Origin: an uncultured Bacteroidales bacterium
GTDB lineage: Bacteria; Bacteroidota; Bacteroidia; Bacteroidales; Lentimicrobiaceae
Direction of reading: 5' to 3'
Length of the DNA: 29,360 bases
NCBI GenBank assembly: GCA_937894795.1
Contig: CALCQV010000081.1
Location: forward strand, 1 to 29,360
In this document: one piece after another, positions 15,609 through 26,200 of the stretch
Layout of the letters: each line of letters opens with the position of its first letter
Numbering within the stretch: position 1 is the stretch's first letter
Program-made: the position numbers and the translations under genes
The notes under the pieces: generated by a model
Database searches by the model: none
Told to the model about the DNA's origin: nothing
Seen by the model: only the letters and a program-made list of their open reading frames with translations

Positions 15609-16910
15609 TTAAAGCACACTGATGATTGTCTCCAGTTTCATTCCCCTTGATCCTTTAATCAGGATGGTGGAATTGACAGGTGTATTGATGGCAAGCGCTT
15701 TCATCAATTCTTCGGTTGTTTGATAACTCTCAAACTCCCAGGCTCCACATGCTGCTTTAAGGAAGTGAGGACCTGCAGTATATATTTTACTGAATTTTTT
15801 CTCTTTAATTAGCTTCACTATTTCAAGGTGTTCTGCCTCACTGGCCTCACCCAATTCAAACATATCACCCAGTATCATGACTTTGGACCTGGCTGAAAAA
15901 GAACTGAAATTTTCTATAGCGACCTTCATACTTGAGGGATTTGCATTGTAGGCATCGAGTATAAGGGTATTTGTTTTCGTCTTGAATATTTGAGAGCGGT
16001 TCATCCCGGGGATGTATGATTCAATGGCTTCTGCCACTTTTTGGACATTGACCCTGAAATGCTCAGCAATGCATATAGCTGCCATTACGTTGGGAAAGTT
16101 ATAGGCACCTGCTAGTTTTGTTGTAAAGCTTAAGTCAATCGGCTTTTTCAGTTCAACACCAAGATAGCCGTTTTCATCCGTATTGGGCCTGCCATTCACT
16201 GCATCCATAACATCAGAGCCATACGTGATACGGTAACTATTTATTGAAATTTTCATCAGTAGTTCATCACCACTGTTAACAAAAACGGTTCCACCATTTT
16301 CGTTCAGGTAAGTATACAATTCACTCTTTGCCCTGATGACCCCTTCATAACCTCCAAAGCCTTCCAGGTGTGCCTTGCCAATATTAGTAATAAGCCCATG
16401 GGTTGGACGGGCTATTTGGCACAGTGCAGCTATTTCACCGGGGTGATTGGCACCCATTTCAACAACTGCTATCTCAGTGTCGGGCTTTATTGAAAGCAAT
16501 GTGAGCGGCACACCAAGGTGGTTATTGAAATTGCCGGGAGTGGCAACAGTGTTGAATCGTGCAGACAAAGCCGCAGCCATCAGCTCTTTTGTGGTGGTTT
16601 TACCGTTAGTGCCGGTAATGCCAATGATTGGAATTTTTAATTGTGACCTGTAAAGGGAAGCGAGCGACTGTAAGGCCTGAAGTACATTCTCAACCAGTAA
16701 AGTGCGTTCACCTGTATAATTGTCGGGATTGTCAATAACAGCATATGCTGCCCCATTGTCGAGAGCCGCCCCGGCAAACATATTACCATCGAAATTGTCG
16801 CCTTTAAGGGCGAAATAGAGACTGTCCGGCATTATTTTACGGGAATCAGTACTTATATAGGGATGCTTGCAGAACTTGTCGAGCAATTCCTTAGCTGGAG
16901 TAAAATCCAT
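15609..16910 (-). CDS. murF: UDP-N-acetylmuramoyl-tripeptide--D-alanyl-D-alanine ligase
   Basis: A 433-residue Mur ligase that attaches D-Ala-D-Ala to the UDP-MurNAc tripeptide in the cytoplasm. The N-terminal domain carries STDSRKIMPDSLYFALKG, the P-loop region is GITGTNGKTTTKEL (about residue 98), and EMGANHPGEI, TNIGKAHLEGFG and LDAYNANPSSM are all typical of MurF. Length is normal. It has its own -7 element (16936-16943) just downstream of the gldJ terminator, so it starts a separate murF-anmK unit although it lies next to gldJ, a neighbourhood I recall also from Flavobacterium. Confidence 0.95.
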   Translation of the reverse strand: MDFTPAKELLDKFCKHPYISTDSRKIMPDSLYFALKGDNFDGNMFAGAALDNGAAYAVIDNPDNYTGERTLLVENVLQALQSLASLYRSQLKIPIIGITGTNGKTTTKELMAAALSARFNTVATPGNFNNHLGVPLTLLSIKPDTEIAVVEMGANHPGEIAALCQIARPTHGLITNIGKAHLEGFGGYEGVIRAKSELYTYLNENGGTVFVNSGDELLMKISINSYRITYGSDVMDAVNGRPNTDENGYLGVELKKPIDLSFTTKLAGAYNFPNVMAAICIAEHFRVNVQKVAEAIESYIPGMNRSQIFKTKTNTLILDAYNANPSSMKVAIENFSSFSARSKVMILGDMFELGEASEAEHLEIVKLIKEKKFSKIYTAGPHFLKAACGAWEFESYQTTEELMKALAINTPVNSTILIKGSRGMKLETIISVL

Positions 16911-16935
16911 ATAGGGTTAAAGGATTAATGACAAC

Positions 16936-16943
16936 CAAAGATA
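16936..16943 (-). promoter_or_regulatory. -7 promoter element of murF-anmK
   Basis: The minus strand reads TATCTTTG, matching TAnnTTTG, 25 nt before the murF start and just after the gldJ terminator. Confidence 0.45.
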
Positions 16944-16959
16944 GTAAGTTTTAAAAACA

Positions 16960-16987
16960 GAAATGTGCGGAAAGTACCGCACATTTC
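16960..16987 (-). terminator. Intrinsic terminator after gldJ
   Basis: The 11-bp perfect stem gaaatgtgcgg/ccgcacatttc has a 6-nt loop. On the minus strand it is followed by TGTTTTTAAAA, a T run. It lies about 54 nt after the gldJ stop codon. Confidence 0.8.
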
Positions 16988-17040
16988 TATCTATTAAGCT
17001 AATATTATCAAGGCTCTTCGCCTTAAGGCATATTTTTAAA

Positions 17041-18531
17041 CTATTTCTTTCCTGAGTAGGCACTGCCAACGCGGCCCATAGCACAACGGAAGCCGATATA
17101 GTTGGTAGCCTGATCTTCATTCATGTAACGACGAACGGCAGGGCTAAGATAATATGCTGGGTCTTTCCATGAACCACCTTTGTAAACTCTTGATTTATCA
17201 CTGATGAGAGAAGTTTTACCATATTCATACATCATATTCGTAGTGTTCACTGAATCGGCCAATGGAGTAGTCCAGTCAGGATTAATGGTTGACTGATAGT
17301 CGCCGTCAACATAATTGATCTGGTTTGCACTGCGATAGTTGAAGCGATCTTTGCTTTCTTCAACAGTGACTTCTCTAACCTGCAGACGTCCAAGACTGTC
17401 TTTAGGAGCAAGGAAGCCTTCTTCATCGGTAACCTTGGTTGTGAATACATTACCACGGAATGGAGCGTAGTCAGCAACATCTTCAAAAGATAGCGGACGA
17501 TAGACGTCAAGAACCCATTCTGCCACATTGCCGGCCATGTTATACAAACCGTAATCATTTGGCCAGTAAGATGCTACTTCTGCCGGGAGGTCTGCGCCGT
17601 CATTCAAGCTGCCTGCAACTCCCATGTAATCACCTCTTCCACGTTTAAAGTTAGCCAGGAACTGACCATAATATTTCTTTTCATCGCTGCGAACAACAGT
17701 ACCATTCCAAGGATACTGACGACGTTCAACAACTCTTTCATACATTGTGTTTCCAACAAGACCCACAGCTGCAAATTCCCACTCAGCTTCAGTTGGCAGT
17801 CGGTATTTTGGTGAAAGGATACCATCTTCCAGACGTGCACGGCGTTCACCGGTACCACTTGGATTCAAATCCTTCAGAGGTTTATTCACCAATCCTTCAT
17901 ATTGACCGGCCAAGTAAGCATCGGTGTTGAAGTTATTCTGGTCTTGCTGATCAGGATCAAAGTCAAGGATTCCTTCCTTAATCAGGAGCATCTCATTGAC
18001 CCTGTCGGTACGCCACATGCAATATTCATTGGCTTGTAACCAGCTTACTCCTACAACCGGATAATTACGATAGGCAGGATGACGGAAATAAGTTTCTACC
18101 AGAGGCTCATTGTAAGCAAGTTTCTCTCTCCACACCAGGGTGTCAGGAAGAGCCTTACGATAAACTTCAGGATAGTTTGTGCCAAATACTCTGCTTAACC
18201 AGTATAGATATTCAACATAGTCAACATTTGCCACTTCCGTTTCGTCAATGTAAAATGATGGAATAGTTATCCTGCGTGGAATATTGTCCCAATCATACAT
18301 TGGATTGTCACTAACGCGACCCATAGTGAAGGTACCGCCTTCAACCATAACCAGTCCTGGACCTATTGCTTGTCCTTCCCACTTGGTATTAACGGCGAAA
18401 CCACCATTCTTGGGGTTATTATATTCCCATCCGGTAGTACGTGATGACTCTTTCCGGCATGATGTTCCAAGTAGTACCACCGCGGCAGCGAAAATGATTA
18501 ATTTCAGATAATTGTTGCTGTAGCTGATCAT
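17041..18531 (-). CDS. gldJ: T9SS/gliding-motility lipoprotein GldJ (SUMF1/FGE-like domain)
   Basis: A 496-residue lipoprotein with a signal peptide and lipobox LLGTSC (Cys25). The rest is a formylglycine-generating-enzyme-like fold: GLVMVEGGTFTMG, IDETEVANVDY, GVSWLQANEYCMWR, LPTEAEWEFAA, DYGLYNMAGNVAEW and YKGGSWKDPAYYLSP...GFRCAM. GldJ and GldK/PorK share this fold. I prefer GldJ because murF and a PorU gene lie beside it, as in Flavobacterium johnsoniae, while porL, porM and porN, which normally follow porK, are absent. It is an outer-membrane-associated part of the type IX secretion machinery, probably structural. It lies 32 nt downstream of the PorP/SprF-like gene. Confidence 0.82.
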   Translation of the reverse strand: MISYSNNYLKLIIFAAAVVLLGTSCRKESSRTTGWEYNNPKNGGFAVNTKWEGQAIGPGLVMVEGGTFTMGRVSDNPMYDWDNIPRRITIPSFYIDETEVANVDYVEYLYWLSRVFGTNYPEVYRKALPDTLVWREKLAYNEPLVETYFRHPAYRNYPVVGVSWLQANEYCMWRTDRVNEMLLIKEGILDFDPDQQDQNNFNTDAYLAGQYEGLVNKPLKDLNPSGTGERRARLEDGILSPKYRLPTEAEWEFAAVGLVGNTMYERVVERRQYPWNGTVVRSDEKKYYGQFLANFKRGRGDYMGVAGSLNDGADLPAEVASYWPNDYGLYNMAGNVAEWVLDVYRPLSFEDVADYAPFRGNVFTTKVTDEEGFLAPKDSLGRLQVREVTVEESKDRFNYRSANQINYVDGDYQSTINPDWTTPLADSVNTTNMMYEYGKTSLISDKSRVYKGGSWKDPAYYLSPAVRRYMNEDQATNYIGFRCAMGRVGSAYSGKK

Positions 18532-18563
18532 TTCTGATATTATTGTTTATTGATTATTGTTAA

Positions 18564-19553
18564 CTAAAATCTTGGGCATTTTATTGCTTTCTGCTTAAAA
18601 GTTTTTTCACGACAGTCAAACTGATATGTGAAAGAAATCTCATGTGCTCCGCCTGTTGCATTGGTAAGCTTAGAGATGGTATAGTCATAGCTGTATCCAA
18701 CTTTGAACTTCCCGGTCATAAAACCAAGCAAAGCAATTACAGCGTCAGGGTTTTCAAAATTGTGCCTGAACCAGCCTCCAACAACAAAGGGGTACATATT
18801 AAAATACATACCGGCATTAAGTTGATGGAATTCACCTTGCTGTTGGTACATAATATTTGGTGAAATACTAAAATCTTCAACCTCTACTGATCTGTTCATT
18901 CCTTCAAGGCCTATAAGTGCCCCTGCATGAGCCGTTATCTTCATGTCGAGCTTGCTGTCGCCATTGCTGTAGTATGAATTGTCGGGCTGATTCATGTGAT
19001 GCACTGCCACTCCCAAATAAGAACGTTCATTATATCCAAGGAGCATACCGGCTGAAAAATCTACCATACTTACGGTTAACCTGTCGGGAGGTGATTCCTG
19101 TGTTTGTGGTAGTCCGCCACCGGTGCTGTTAAGGTACTGATCTTCAAAAATGAATTTATCCCAATTTAGTTTATTCTGCATATAAGATCCCTGGAAACCG
19201 GCATTCAGAGTCATTTTCTTGGTGAGTTCCAACCTGAAGGAATAGAGTCCGCTAATGCCATTGGAAGTCATTGCGCCATCGGCCATATTCTCTGAGGTAA
19301 CCATAATTCCCACACCTCCTGACAATGCTTGCATATACTGGTCGTATGATGCAGCATAGGTAACGAAAGTACCTGATATTTTTGGCCACTGGTTTCTGTA
19401 ATTAAGAGTAAGACGCGGACAAATCTTTGATCCTGTCAATGCAGGATTCAGATACATTGGGTTGCCATAAAACTGTGAAAAGGAGGGATCCTGAGCTCTT
19501 AAAAAACCCGAAGCAGAGAGAATCAGAACCAAAAAGAGAAGCTTTTTTTGCAT
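18564..19553 (-). CDS. PorP/SprF-family type IX secretion outer-membrane protein
   Basis: A 329-residue protein from ATG 19553 with a signal peptide (MQKKLLFLVLILSASGF...AQ). It then has the family's opening QDPSFSQFYGNPMYLNPALTG and RLTLNYRNQWP, and a series of alternating beta-strands typical of an outer-membrane barrel (YLGVAVHHMNQPDNSYY, FKVGYSYDYTISKL, HEISFTYQF near the end). PorP/SprF proteins help anchor T9SS cargo or the motor at the outer membrane. The open frame can start at 19598, but a -7-like element at 19578-19585 lies inside that extension. It forms an operon with gldJ and is divergent from the PorU genes. Confidence 0.88.
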   Translation of the reverse strand: MQKKLLFLVLILSASGFLRAQDPSFSQFYGNPMYLNPALTGSKICPRLTLNYRNQWPKISGTFVTYAASYDQYMQALSGGVGIMVTSENMADGAMTSNGISGLYSFRLELTKKMTLNAGFQGSYMQNKLNWDKFIFEDQYLNSTGGGLPQTQESPPDRLTVSMVDFSAGMLLGYNERSYLGVAVHHMNQPDNSYYSNGDSKLDMKITAHAGALIGLEGMNRSVEVEDFSISPNIMYQQQGEFHQLNAGMYFNMYPFVVGGWFRHNFENPDAVIALLGFMTGKFKVGYSYDYTISKLTNATGGAHEISFTYQFDCREKTFKQKAIKCPRF

Positions 19554-19577
19554 AGCGTGTATGGATTTTTCGGCAGC

Positions 19578-19585
19578 CAATATTA
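19578..19585 (-). promoter_or_regulatory. -7-like promoter element of the porP/sprF-like gene and gldJ
   Basis: The minus strand reads TAATATTG (seven of eight to TAnnTTTG), 24 nt before the preferred start at 19553. Confidence 0.35.
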
Positions 19586-19806
19586 CGAATATTTTCAATA
19601 TATCACGGTTTTACCTTAAAAAAACTACTTTTTTAAAATAATTCGGCAATAACAGCGCCTTCCCTCCGTTTTTAATCTATTAAATTCAGTTAGCCGGTTG
19701 TCGAATCAGGTAGCGAAGATATAAACAAAACAAGCTCAATCATCGTTTCTATTATTTTTTTTTGCAGCCGTACCTGTTAATATTGTTTTTTTGTAAGTTT
19801 TACATC

Positions 19807-19814
19807 TATATTTA
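19807..19814 (+). promoter_or_regulatory. -7-like promoter element of the tandem porU genes
   Basis: TATATTTA, seven of eight to TAnnTTTG, with a TTG at 19783-19785 giving a 21-nt spacer. It lies 23 nt before ATG 19838. Confidence 0.35.
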
Positions 19815-19837
19815 TTGCTTGTTCCAAATGATTGAAA

Positions 19838-22800
19838 ATGAACTATAAATACAAAGTTATACTGCCAATCCCTTCAACCTTCCGTAGGGGTATGTTCTCG
19901 TCACTTGTATTTTTTTCAATTTTACTTTTGTATTTATCACCAAAAGCCCAAAAGGTAACTCTTAATTATGCTCCCTCTTCACAACTTGCAACCGGTAACT
20001 GGGCAAGGATTGTTGTAAATGCCCCCGGCATTTATAAAATCACTTATGAGGAGATGCAAAATATGCAATTGCCGGTTGCCGGCGCATCCTCCTCTTTTAT
20101 CAGAATACATGGTTATGGTGGAATGTTGCCTGAAAATGCAGGCACTTTGCGGTATGACGATCTACCTGAAATTGCGGTTAAGATGTTTGATGGTGGAGAT
20201 AATAATTTTGGCCCCGGCGATTATTTTCTCTTTTGGTCACCCGGACCCCATACCTGGAAATTCAACAGTCAGTTCAGCTCATTTGAGTCACAAAACAATA
20301 TATACACTGACCATTCATCTTATTTCATAACTATCGGAAATACACCCGGCCTGAGAATTAGCGCGGCAACACAGCCTTCATCGGCATCTCAGATTGTTGA
20401 GTATTATGACTATCATGAAATAATAAATCCTGAACTCTATAACTTAATCAAATCCGGACGTGGATGGTATGGTGACCTGTACGATATCGTTACCCAGAGG
20501 GACTACTCTTTCAGGGAGGCTACACTGCGTTCCGGCTCAGAGATGAAGTTGCGTTTCAGTGGGGTGAGCCGTTCGTCAAGGGGCAGCGTCTTTATACTAA
20601 CCATCAACGGACAGGAACATCAGCTTCCGTTTTCTGCCATCTCTACCGAGCCGAATACAAATTATGCCTTTATATCAACAAAACGCTTCACTCAACCGGC
20701 TCCATCCTCTTTTGCAACAGCCTCTGTGAAATATAATAAACTTACAGGCATGGATCTCGGATGGCTTAATTTCATTGAAGTGAATGCTGAAGCAAGGCTG
20801 AAATACGATGGACAACAGCTCCATTTTCGCAAGAGTGGTTTGTCGGGAGCCGTTGAATATAGAATCGAGGGAGGTACAGCCGGCATGGTTCTATGGGATG
20901 TCACTGATCCTCTTAATCCTCAGGAAGTAACAGGTTCTGTTCAGGGCAATAGCCTCTCATTCAAAGCCACATCAGATACTATAAAGGAATATGTTCTTGC
21001 TACAAACGCAAACCTCCTTGCAACAAGTTTTGCCGAAAAGGTTACAAATCAGAATCTGCACGGAATGCAAACACCGAGGATGTTGATAATCTCTCCTCCT
21101 GAATTTATGAGTGAGGCAGTGCGTTTGGCTACTTTTCATGCTAACCGTGATGATATCTCAGTTTCCGTGGTCACCCCACAGGCCATATATAACGAATTCT
21201 CTTCAGGATCCCAGGATATAAGTGCAATACGTGATTTTATCAAGATGTTATGGCATAAGGCTGAGCCAAATAACCTGCCCCGTTATGTCCTGCTCTTTGG
21301 AGATGCTTCTTACGATTTCAAAAACCGTGTTCCCGATAATACGAATCATATTCCAACCTATCAATCGCCTGAATCATTGCATCCCATATACTCGTTTGCT
21401 ACCGATGACTTTTTCGTTTGTATTGATGATCAGGAGGGAGGTCTTACTTCTGATGTAGTTGATATTGGAATCGGGCGTTTGCCGGTGCGCAATATAGAAG
21501 AAGCTGTCATGGCGGTTGATAAGATATTGCATTATGCGCAGGATACGGAGAAGGTTAATGGTGATTGGCGGAATGTGATCGCTTTTGTTGCCGATGATGA
21601 GGACGGCAATATCCATATGAGCCAGGCCGACCAGATTGCCCGGATGATTGACACGGTATACAGGAATTACAATATCGATAAGATATATCTTGATGCCTAT
21701 ATGCAGGAGAGTACTGCCGGCGGTCAACGATCACCCGATGCCAATGCGGCACTCAATCAGCGGGTTAACAAAGGTGCCCTCATAATCAATTATACAGGAC
21801 ATGGCGGTGAAACAGGCTGGACACATGAGCAGATACTGGAAGTGAAGGATATTGTGGAGTGGACTAATTACGACAGGCTCCCGGTATTCATGACCGCCAC
21901 CTGTGAGTTCAGTCGCTATGATGACCCATCCAGAGTGTCGGGTGGTGAATATGCATTCCTGAATCCTTCCGGCGGAGCCATAGCCCTCTTCACCACTTCC
22001 CGGCCTACTTATGGGACCCCAAATTTCAATCTGGCTCGTAATTTTTACAATATTGCACTTCAACCTGTAAATGGAGGAATGCCAAAGCTGGGCGACATTA
22101 TTCGCTTGGCAAAGGTGCAGACAGGGGCAAGTGATAATACAAAGAAGTTCATCCTGCTGGGCAATCCGGCCATGACCATGGCTTACCCTGCCTTAAATAT
22201 ATTGACCACTTCCATCAACAACAAACCTGCCTATAATAGTCCCGATACCCTCAAAGCCATGCAGTTTGTAACCATCAAAGGGATTATTGCCGACGCGAAT
22301 AATGTTAAAGTGGAGGATTTTAATGGCAAAATAAATCCTACAGTCTTTGATAAACAGAGCAATATAATCACCTTTGGCAGCGATGGAAACAGCATTATGT
22401 CGTTTTCGCTCTGGCGAAACATCATTTATAAAGGCAGAGCGGAAGTGAAGAATGGTGAATTCTCCTTCTCTTTCATCGTTCCCCGTGATATTGCTTATAA
22501 TTATGGGCCCGGTAAAATAAGTTACTATGCTACCAATGGTACCACCGATGCGTCAGGTAATTACAGTGACCTTACTATTGGTGGCTTTTCTGATGAGGAG
22601 ATACAAGACTTTGAAGGTCCTGACGTTACACTTTTCATCAACGACAGCAGCTTCCGTGAAGGGGGTTTCACCGATGAAAATCCTGTACTGCTTGCCTATA
22701 TCAGTGACTCAAGTGGTGTAAACACCATAGGTAACAGTATCGGTCACGATATTGTGGCCATACTTGATGATGATACCCGAAATCCTTTTATTCTGAATGA

Positions 22801-23269
22801 TTACTATGTAGCTGATATAAACACCCATAAAAGCGGTTCTATCAGGTTTCCGATGTATAATCTGCCGGCTGGCCCTCATGCCCTGCGCCTTCGTTTATGG
22901 GATGTAAACAATAACTCGGTGGAAGTAAGTACCAGTTTTGTAGTAGCACCTGATGATCAGCTTGTTCTTAATGATTTGGAAGCATGGCCTGTCCCCATGC
23001 GTGATAATGTTACTTTTGCCATTGGTCATAATCAGGCCGGAAAGGAACTTAGCCTGACCTTGTCTGTTTATAATCTCACCGGCAGTCTGGTAACCACATA
23101 CCAAAAGAAACTTTTAGCAGGTGGTTTCCGCACTCCTGTATTTCAATGGGATGGTCGGGGTCTTAATGGCAGGCCTTTAACACCAGGTTTTTACCTCGCT
23201 AATCTTAGGGTGGAAACACCTGAAGGGTATACCTCTGATAAATCTGTTAAAATTATAATTGCACGTTAA
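19838..23269 (+). CDS. porU: Type IX secretion sortase PorU-type, C25 cysteine peptidase (first copy)
   Basis: A 1143-residue exported protein from ATG 19838, with a signal peptide around MFSSLVFFSILLLYLSPKAQ. A beta-rich N-terminal domain (GIYKITYEEM, GDYFLFWSPGPHTW) leads into a gingipain-like C25 catalytic domain: LLFGDASYDFKNR, IGRLPVRNIEE, GDWRN, then the catalytic His in NYTGHGGETGW (residue 655) and Cys in TATCEFSRYD (residue 689). Ig-like regions follow, and it ends in a type-A T9SS C-terminal domain (WPVPMRDNVTF to SDKSVKIIIAR). PorU removes the sorting domain from T9SS cargo and attaches it to A-LPS at the cell surface. Size and Cys position agree with P. gingivalis PorU as I recall it. 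It lacks the roughly 140-residue N-terminal region of its neighbour. TTG 19832 or ATG 19892 are alternative starts. Confidence 0.85.
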   Translation: MNYKYKVILPIPSTFRRGMFSSLVFFSILLLYLSPKAQKVTLNYAPSSQLATGNWARIVVNAPGIYKITYEEMQNMQLPVAGASSSFIRIHGYGGMLPENAGTLRYDDLPEIAVKMFDGGDNNFGPGDYFLFWSPGPHTWKFNSQFSSFESQNNIYTDHSSYFITIGNTPGLRISAATQPSSASQIVEYYDYHEIINPELYNLIKSGRGWYGDLYDIVTQRDYSFREATLRSGSEMKLRFSGVSRSSRGSVFILTINGQEHQLPFSAISTEPNTNYAFISTKRFTQPAPSSFATASVKYNKLTGMDLGWLNFIEVNAEARLKYDGQQLHFRKSGLSGAVEYRIEGGTAGMVLWDVTDPLNPQEVTGSVQGNSLSFKATSDTIKEYVLATNANLLATSFAEKVTNQNLHGMQTPRMLIISPPEFMSEAVRLATFHANRDDISVSVVTPQAIYNEFSSGSQDISAIRDFIKMLWHKAEPNNLPRYVLLFGDASYDFKNRVPDNTNHIPTYQSPESLHPIYSFATDDFFVCIDDQEGGLTSDVVDIGIGRLPVRNIEEAVMAVDKILHYAQDTEKVNGDWRNVIAFVADDEDGNIHMSQADQIARMIDTVYRNYNIDKIYLDAYMQESTAGGQRSPDANAALNQRVNKGALIINYTGHGGETGWTHEQILEVKDIVEWTNYDRLPVFMTATCEFSRYDDPSRVSGGEYAFLNPSGGAIALFTTSRPTYGTPNFNLARNFYNIALQPVNGGMPKLGDIIRLAKVQTGASDNTKKFILLGNPAMTMAYPALNILTTSINNKPAYNSPDTLKAMQFVTIKGIIADANNVKVEDFNGKINPTVFDKQSNIITFGSDGNSIMSFSLWRNIIYKGRAEVKNGEFSFSFIVPRDIAYNYGPGKISYYATNGTTDASGNYSDLTIGGFSDEEIQDFEGPDVTLFINDSSFREGGFTDENPVLLAYISDSSGVNTIGNSIGHDIVAILDDDTRNPFILNDYYVADINTHKSGSIRFPMYNLPAGPHALRLRLWDVNNNSVEVSTSFVVAPDDQLVLNDLEAWPVPMRDNVTFAIGHNQAGKELSLTLSVYNLTGSLVTTYQKKLLAGGFRTPVFQWDGRGLNGRPLTPGFYLANLRVETPEGYTSDKSVKIIIAR

Positions 23270-23294
23270 CTATTTTATTGCTCAATACTGGTCT

Positions 23295-26200
23295 ATGAAA
23301 ATCAACCGATTGTTTTTGCTCACTTGTTTGCTTGCTTTTTCAACTATGGTGGCTGCCCAGAACTACTCTGTTGCGCCTGAGTGGGAACAACCCACCAAAA
23401 TAGTCAGGGGCAATGAATTGCCATTGTCTGCACCTTCATTTGTCAAAGCCCAGTATCCCGGACTCCCTGATGACATGCTTCCGGTTTATGCAAAATCAAT
23501 TCCTGTGCCTTCCAATACTACTGGTGTGGAGGTGACCATTGACAGTGTTGTATATGCACCATTTACCGATGATGAGCTGAATGTGTTAAATGGCATGGTT
23601 TTGCCTGAACAGCCTGAAGCTTCTGTATCACTGATGTATTATAGTGGCAATCCTGTTGCAGTGGTTAATATTAAACCGTTTGGCCGGAATCCCGGCACCG
23701 GTATGCCGGCAAAACTTGCACATTTTGACTATTCACTTCATACCACCACAACTTTACAGGGCGACTCTTCTACAACGGTTCACCGGTATGCCAAGCATTC
23801 CCGTCTCGTTTATGGCGACTGGTTTAAGTTATGGGTCAAAGAAACAGGAATACACAAAATAACTTATGAAGATTTACGTAACATGGGAATGGTGCTTGAT
23901 GGCGTAAATCCAAACAATATCAGTATGTTTGGTCGTGGTGGTGCCATAATGAAGGAGACTGCCGGAATGAGCAAATATGATGATCTCACAGAAATTTCCA
24001 TACGTGTTGTCACTGCCGATCCAGGTACATTCGCTCCCGGTGACTATATTTTATTTTATGGCGAAGGGCCTGTAACCTGGAAGCTTAATCCACTCACAAA
24101 TCGAATAGATCACGCTACCCACCTGTATACGGATGCCATAAGCTACTTCATAACAGCCGCCCACTATCCGGGGAAACGTATACCTACAGCTGATCCGGTA
24201 CTTGTTGCAGCCAATACTACCAGCAATACCTATACCGCTCTTACTGTTTATGAAAAGGAAGAGATAAGCCTCATAAAGAGTGGACGCAAGTGGTTCAGCA
24301 ATAAATTGGACCATTATACTCGCAACCTCACTCTACCGGAATTTAATTTTCCTGATATCGATGTATCGGTTCCCGTACAGATGGGATTTGGATTAGCAGG
24401 AAGTGCAACGGCACAGATGACTTTCAATATCAAGGTTAATGATGAAGTTGTGAACACTACCACTATTGCCAAATATACCGGCGATAACGACAAGATTCGT
24501 GAAATAGCTGCTTTGCAGTCGTTTAATGCGAATTCAGATAAAATGCGTGTGGTTGTTCAGTTTACTCCACCCAACAGCACCGCCTTAGGATGGCTCGACT
24601 ATATTTCTCTCAATGTGCGCAGTCGTTTGAAGTTTTATGGGGCACAGATGAATTTCCGTGATCATCTTTCCATTGGTGAAAGGAAGGTTACCACCTTTAG
24701 TCTGGAATCAACAGGTGCGGCTCCTGAAATATGGGATGTGACCGACCATTCGTATGTTCACCAGATACCAATTGAAAAATCAGGCAACATTTATAATTTT
24801 AAAGTCCACACGCCATACCTTAGAGAGTTCATTGCCTTTGATGGCACCTCCTGGTTAAAGCCTGAATTTGAGGGCAAGGTTGCCAATCAGGACCTTCATG
24901 CACTGCATGGTTATGATATGATTATTGTAACCCATCCCATGCTGCGTAAACAGGCTGATAGACTTGCCAGACTGCATAACTCAATGGGTGAGATCTCCGC
25001 AAAAGTGGTTTCCCTGCCTGATATCTATAATGAGTTTTCATCCGGTCACCCTGACATTACTGCCATACGTGACTTCATGAAGATGCTTTACGACCGTGGC
25101 AAGGGCAATGGTACCGCTCCACAATACCTCCTCCTGTTTGGCGGTGCATCGTATGATTATAAGGATAGGATTCTCAACAACAATAACCTGGTTCCTACCT
25201 ATGAGAGCTATAATTCCATTAAAGCCACCGTTTCCTTTTTAACTGACGACTATTATGCCATACTTGATGACGGCGAGGGTGGGGGTGAATTGGTTAACGG
25301 ACTGCTTGATATTGCAGTAGGAAGACTACCTGTGCGCACTGTGGAGCAAGCCACTGATGTGGTCAACAAGATAGAAGCCTATCTTACCAATAATAAGGCT
25401 ACACATGGTGACTGGCGGAATAACCTGCTGGTAATAGCTGATGATGAAGACCGCAATGCTCACCTCATGCAGGCTGAGAGTCTCTGTTATGAAATAGAGC
25501 AGAACTTTCCACTTTACAACGTAAATAAGATTTATTTCGATGCTTTTGTCCAAAATAGTACACCTGGTGGAGGCCGCTATCCGGATGTGAATAGGGAAAT
25601 TACCACTCAGGTCGACAAGGGAGCCTTGATTACCAACTATATTGGGCACGGAGGAGAATTGGGCTGGGCTGATGAAAGAGTACTTGAGATAGTTGATATC
25701 CTTGCTTGGAACAACTTTAATCGTATGGGCCTATTCTTTACAGCTACCTGTGAATTCTCACGTTTCGACAATCCTCAGCATACCTCAGCTGGTGAACTGG
25801 TATTCTTTAATCCTGATGGTGGGGCAGTGGCAATGATTACCACTACGCGCCTTGCATTTGCATCTGTAAACCAGAATCTGAACGAGAGTTTCATCGATAC
25901 AGTGCTGAGCAAAACCAATGGAATTCCCCGAATGGGAGATATTCTCAAATATACCAAGAATGATAATAATAACTCCGCCAACCTGCGCCATCTCACTCTG
26001 TTTGGTGATCCCGCCCTTCCAATGGCTCTGCCACGCTACAATGTAGTCACTACTTCCATAGTTGACCCGGCCACCGTGAGTATCGTTGATACGCTTTCAG
26101 CTAACGCCCTGATAACGGTTAGTGGTGAAGTGCAGGATTACTCGGGCCAGACACTGTCGGGCTTTAATGGTGAAGTATATGTCAAAGTGTATGATAAACC

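Noticed and set aside
17041..18531. PorK/GldK as the identity of the SUMF1-fold lipoprotein
   Set aside because: It shares the fold, but porL-porM-porN do not follow, while murF and porU neighbours match gldJ. GldJ is preferred, though not proven from sequence alone.
20019..20330. 103-codon overlapping frame inside the first porU copy
   Set aside because: It has no recognisable domain and lies entirely within a well-supported gene in another frame. It is treated as a shadow frame, as are the other overlapping frames in porU, folC and tonB.
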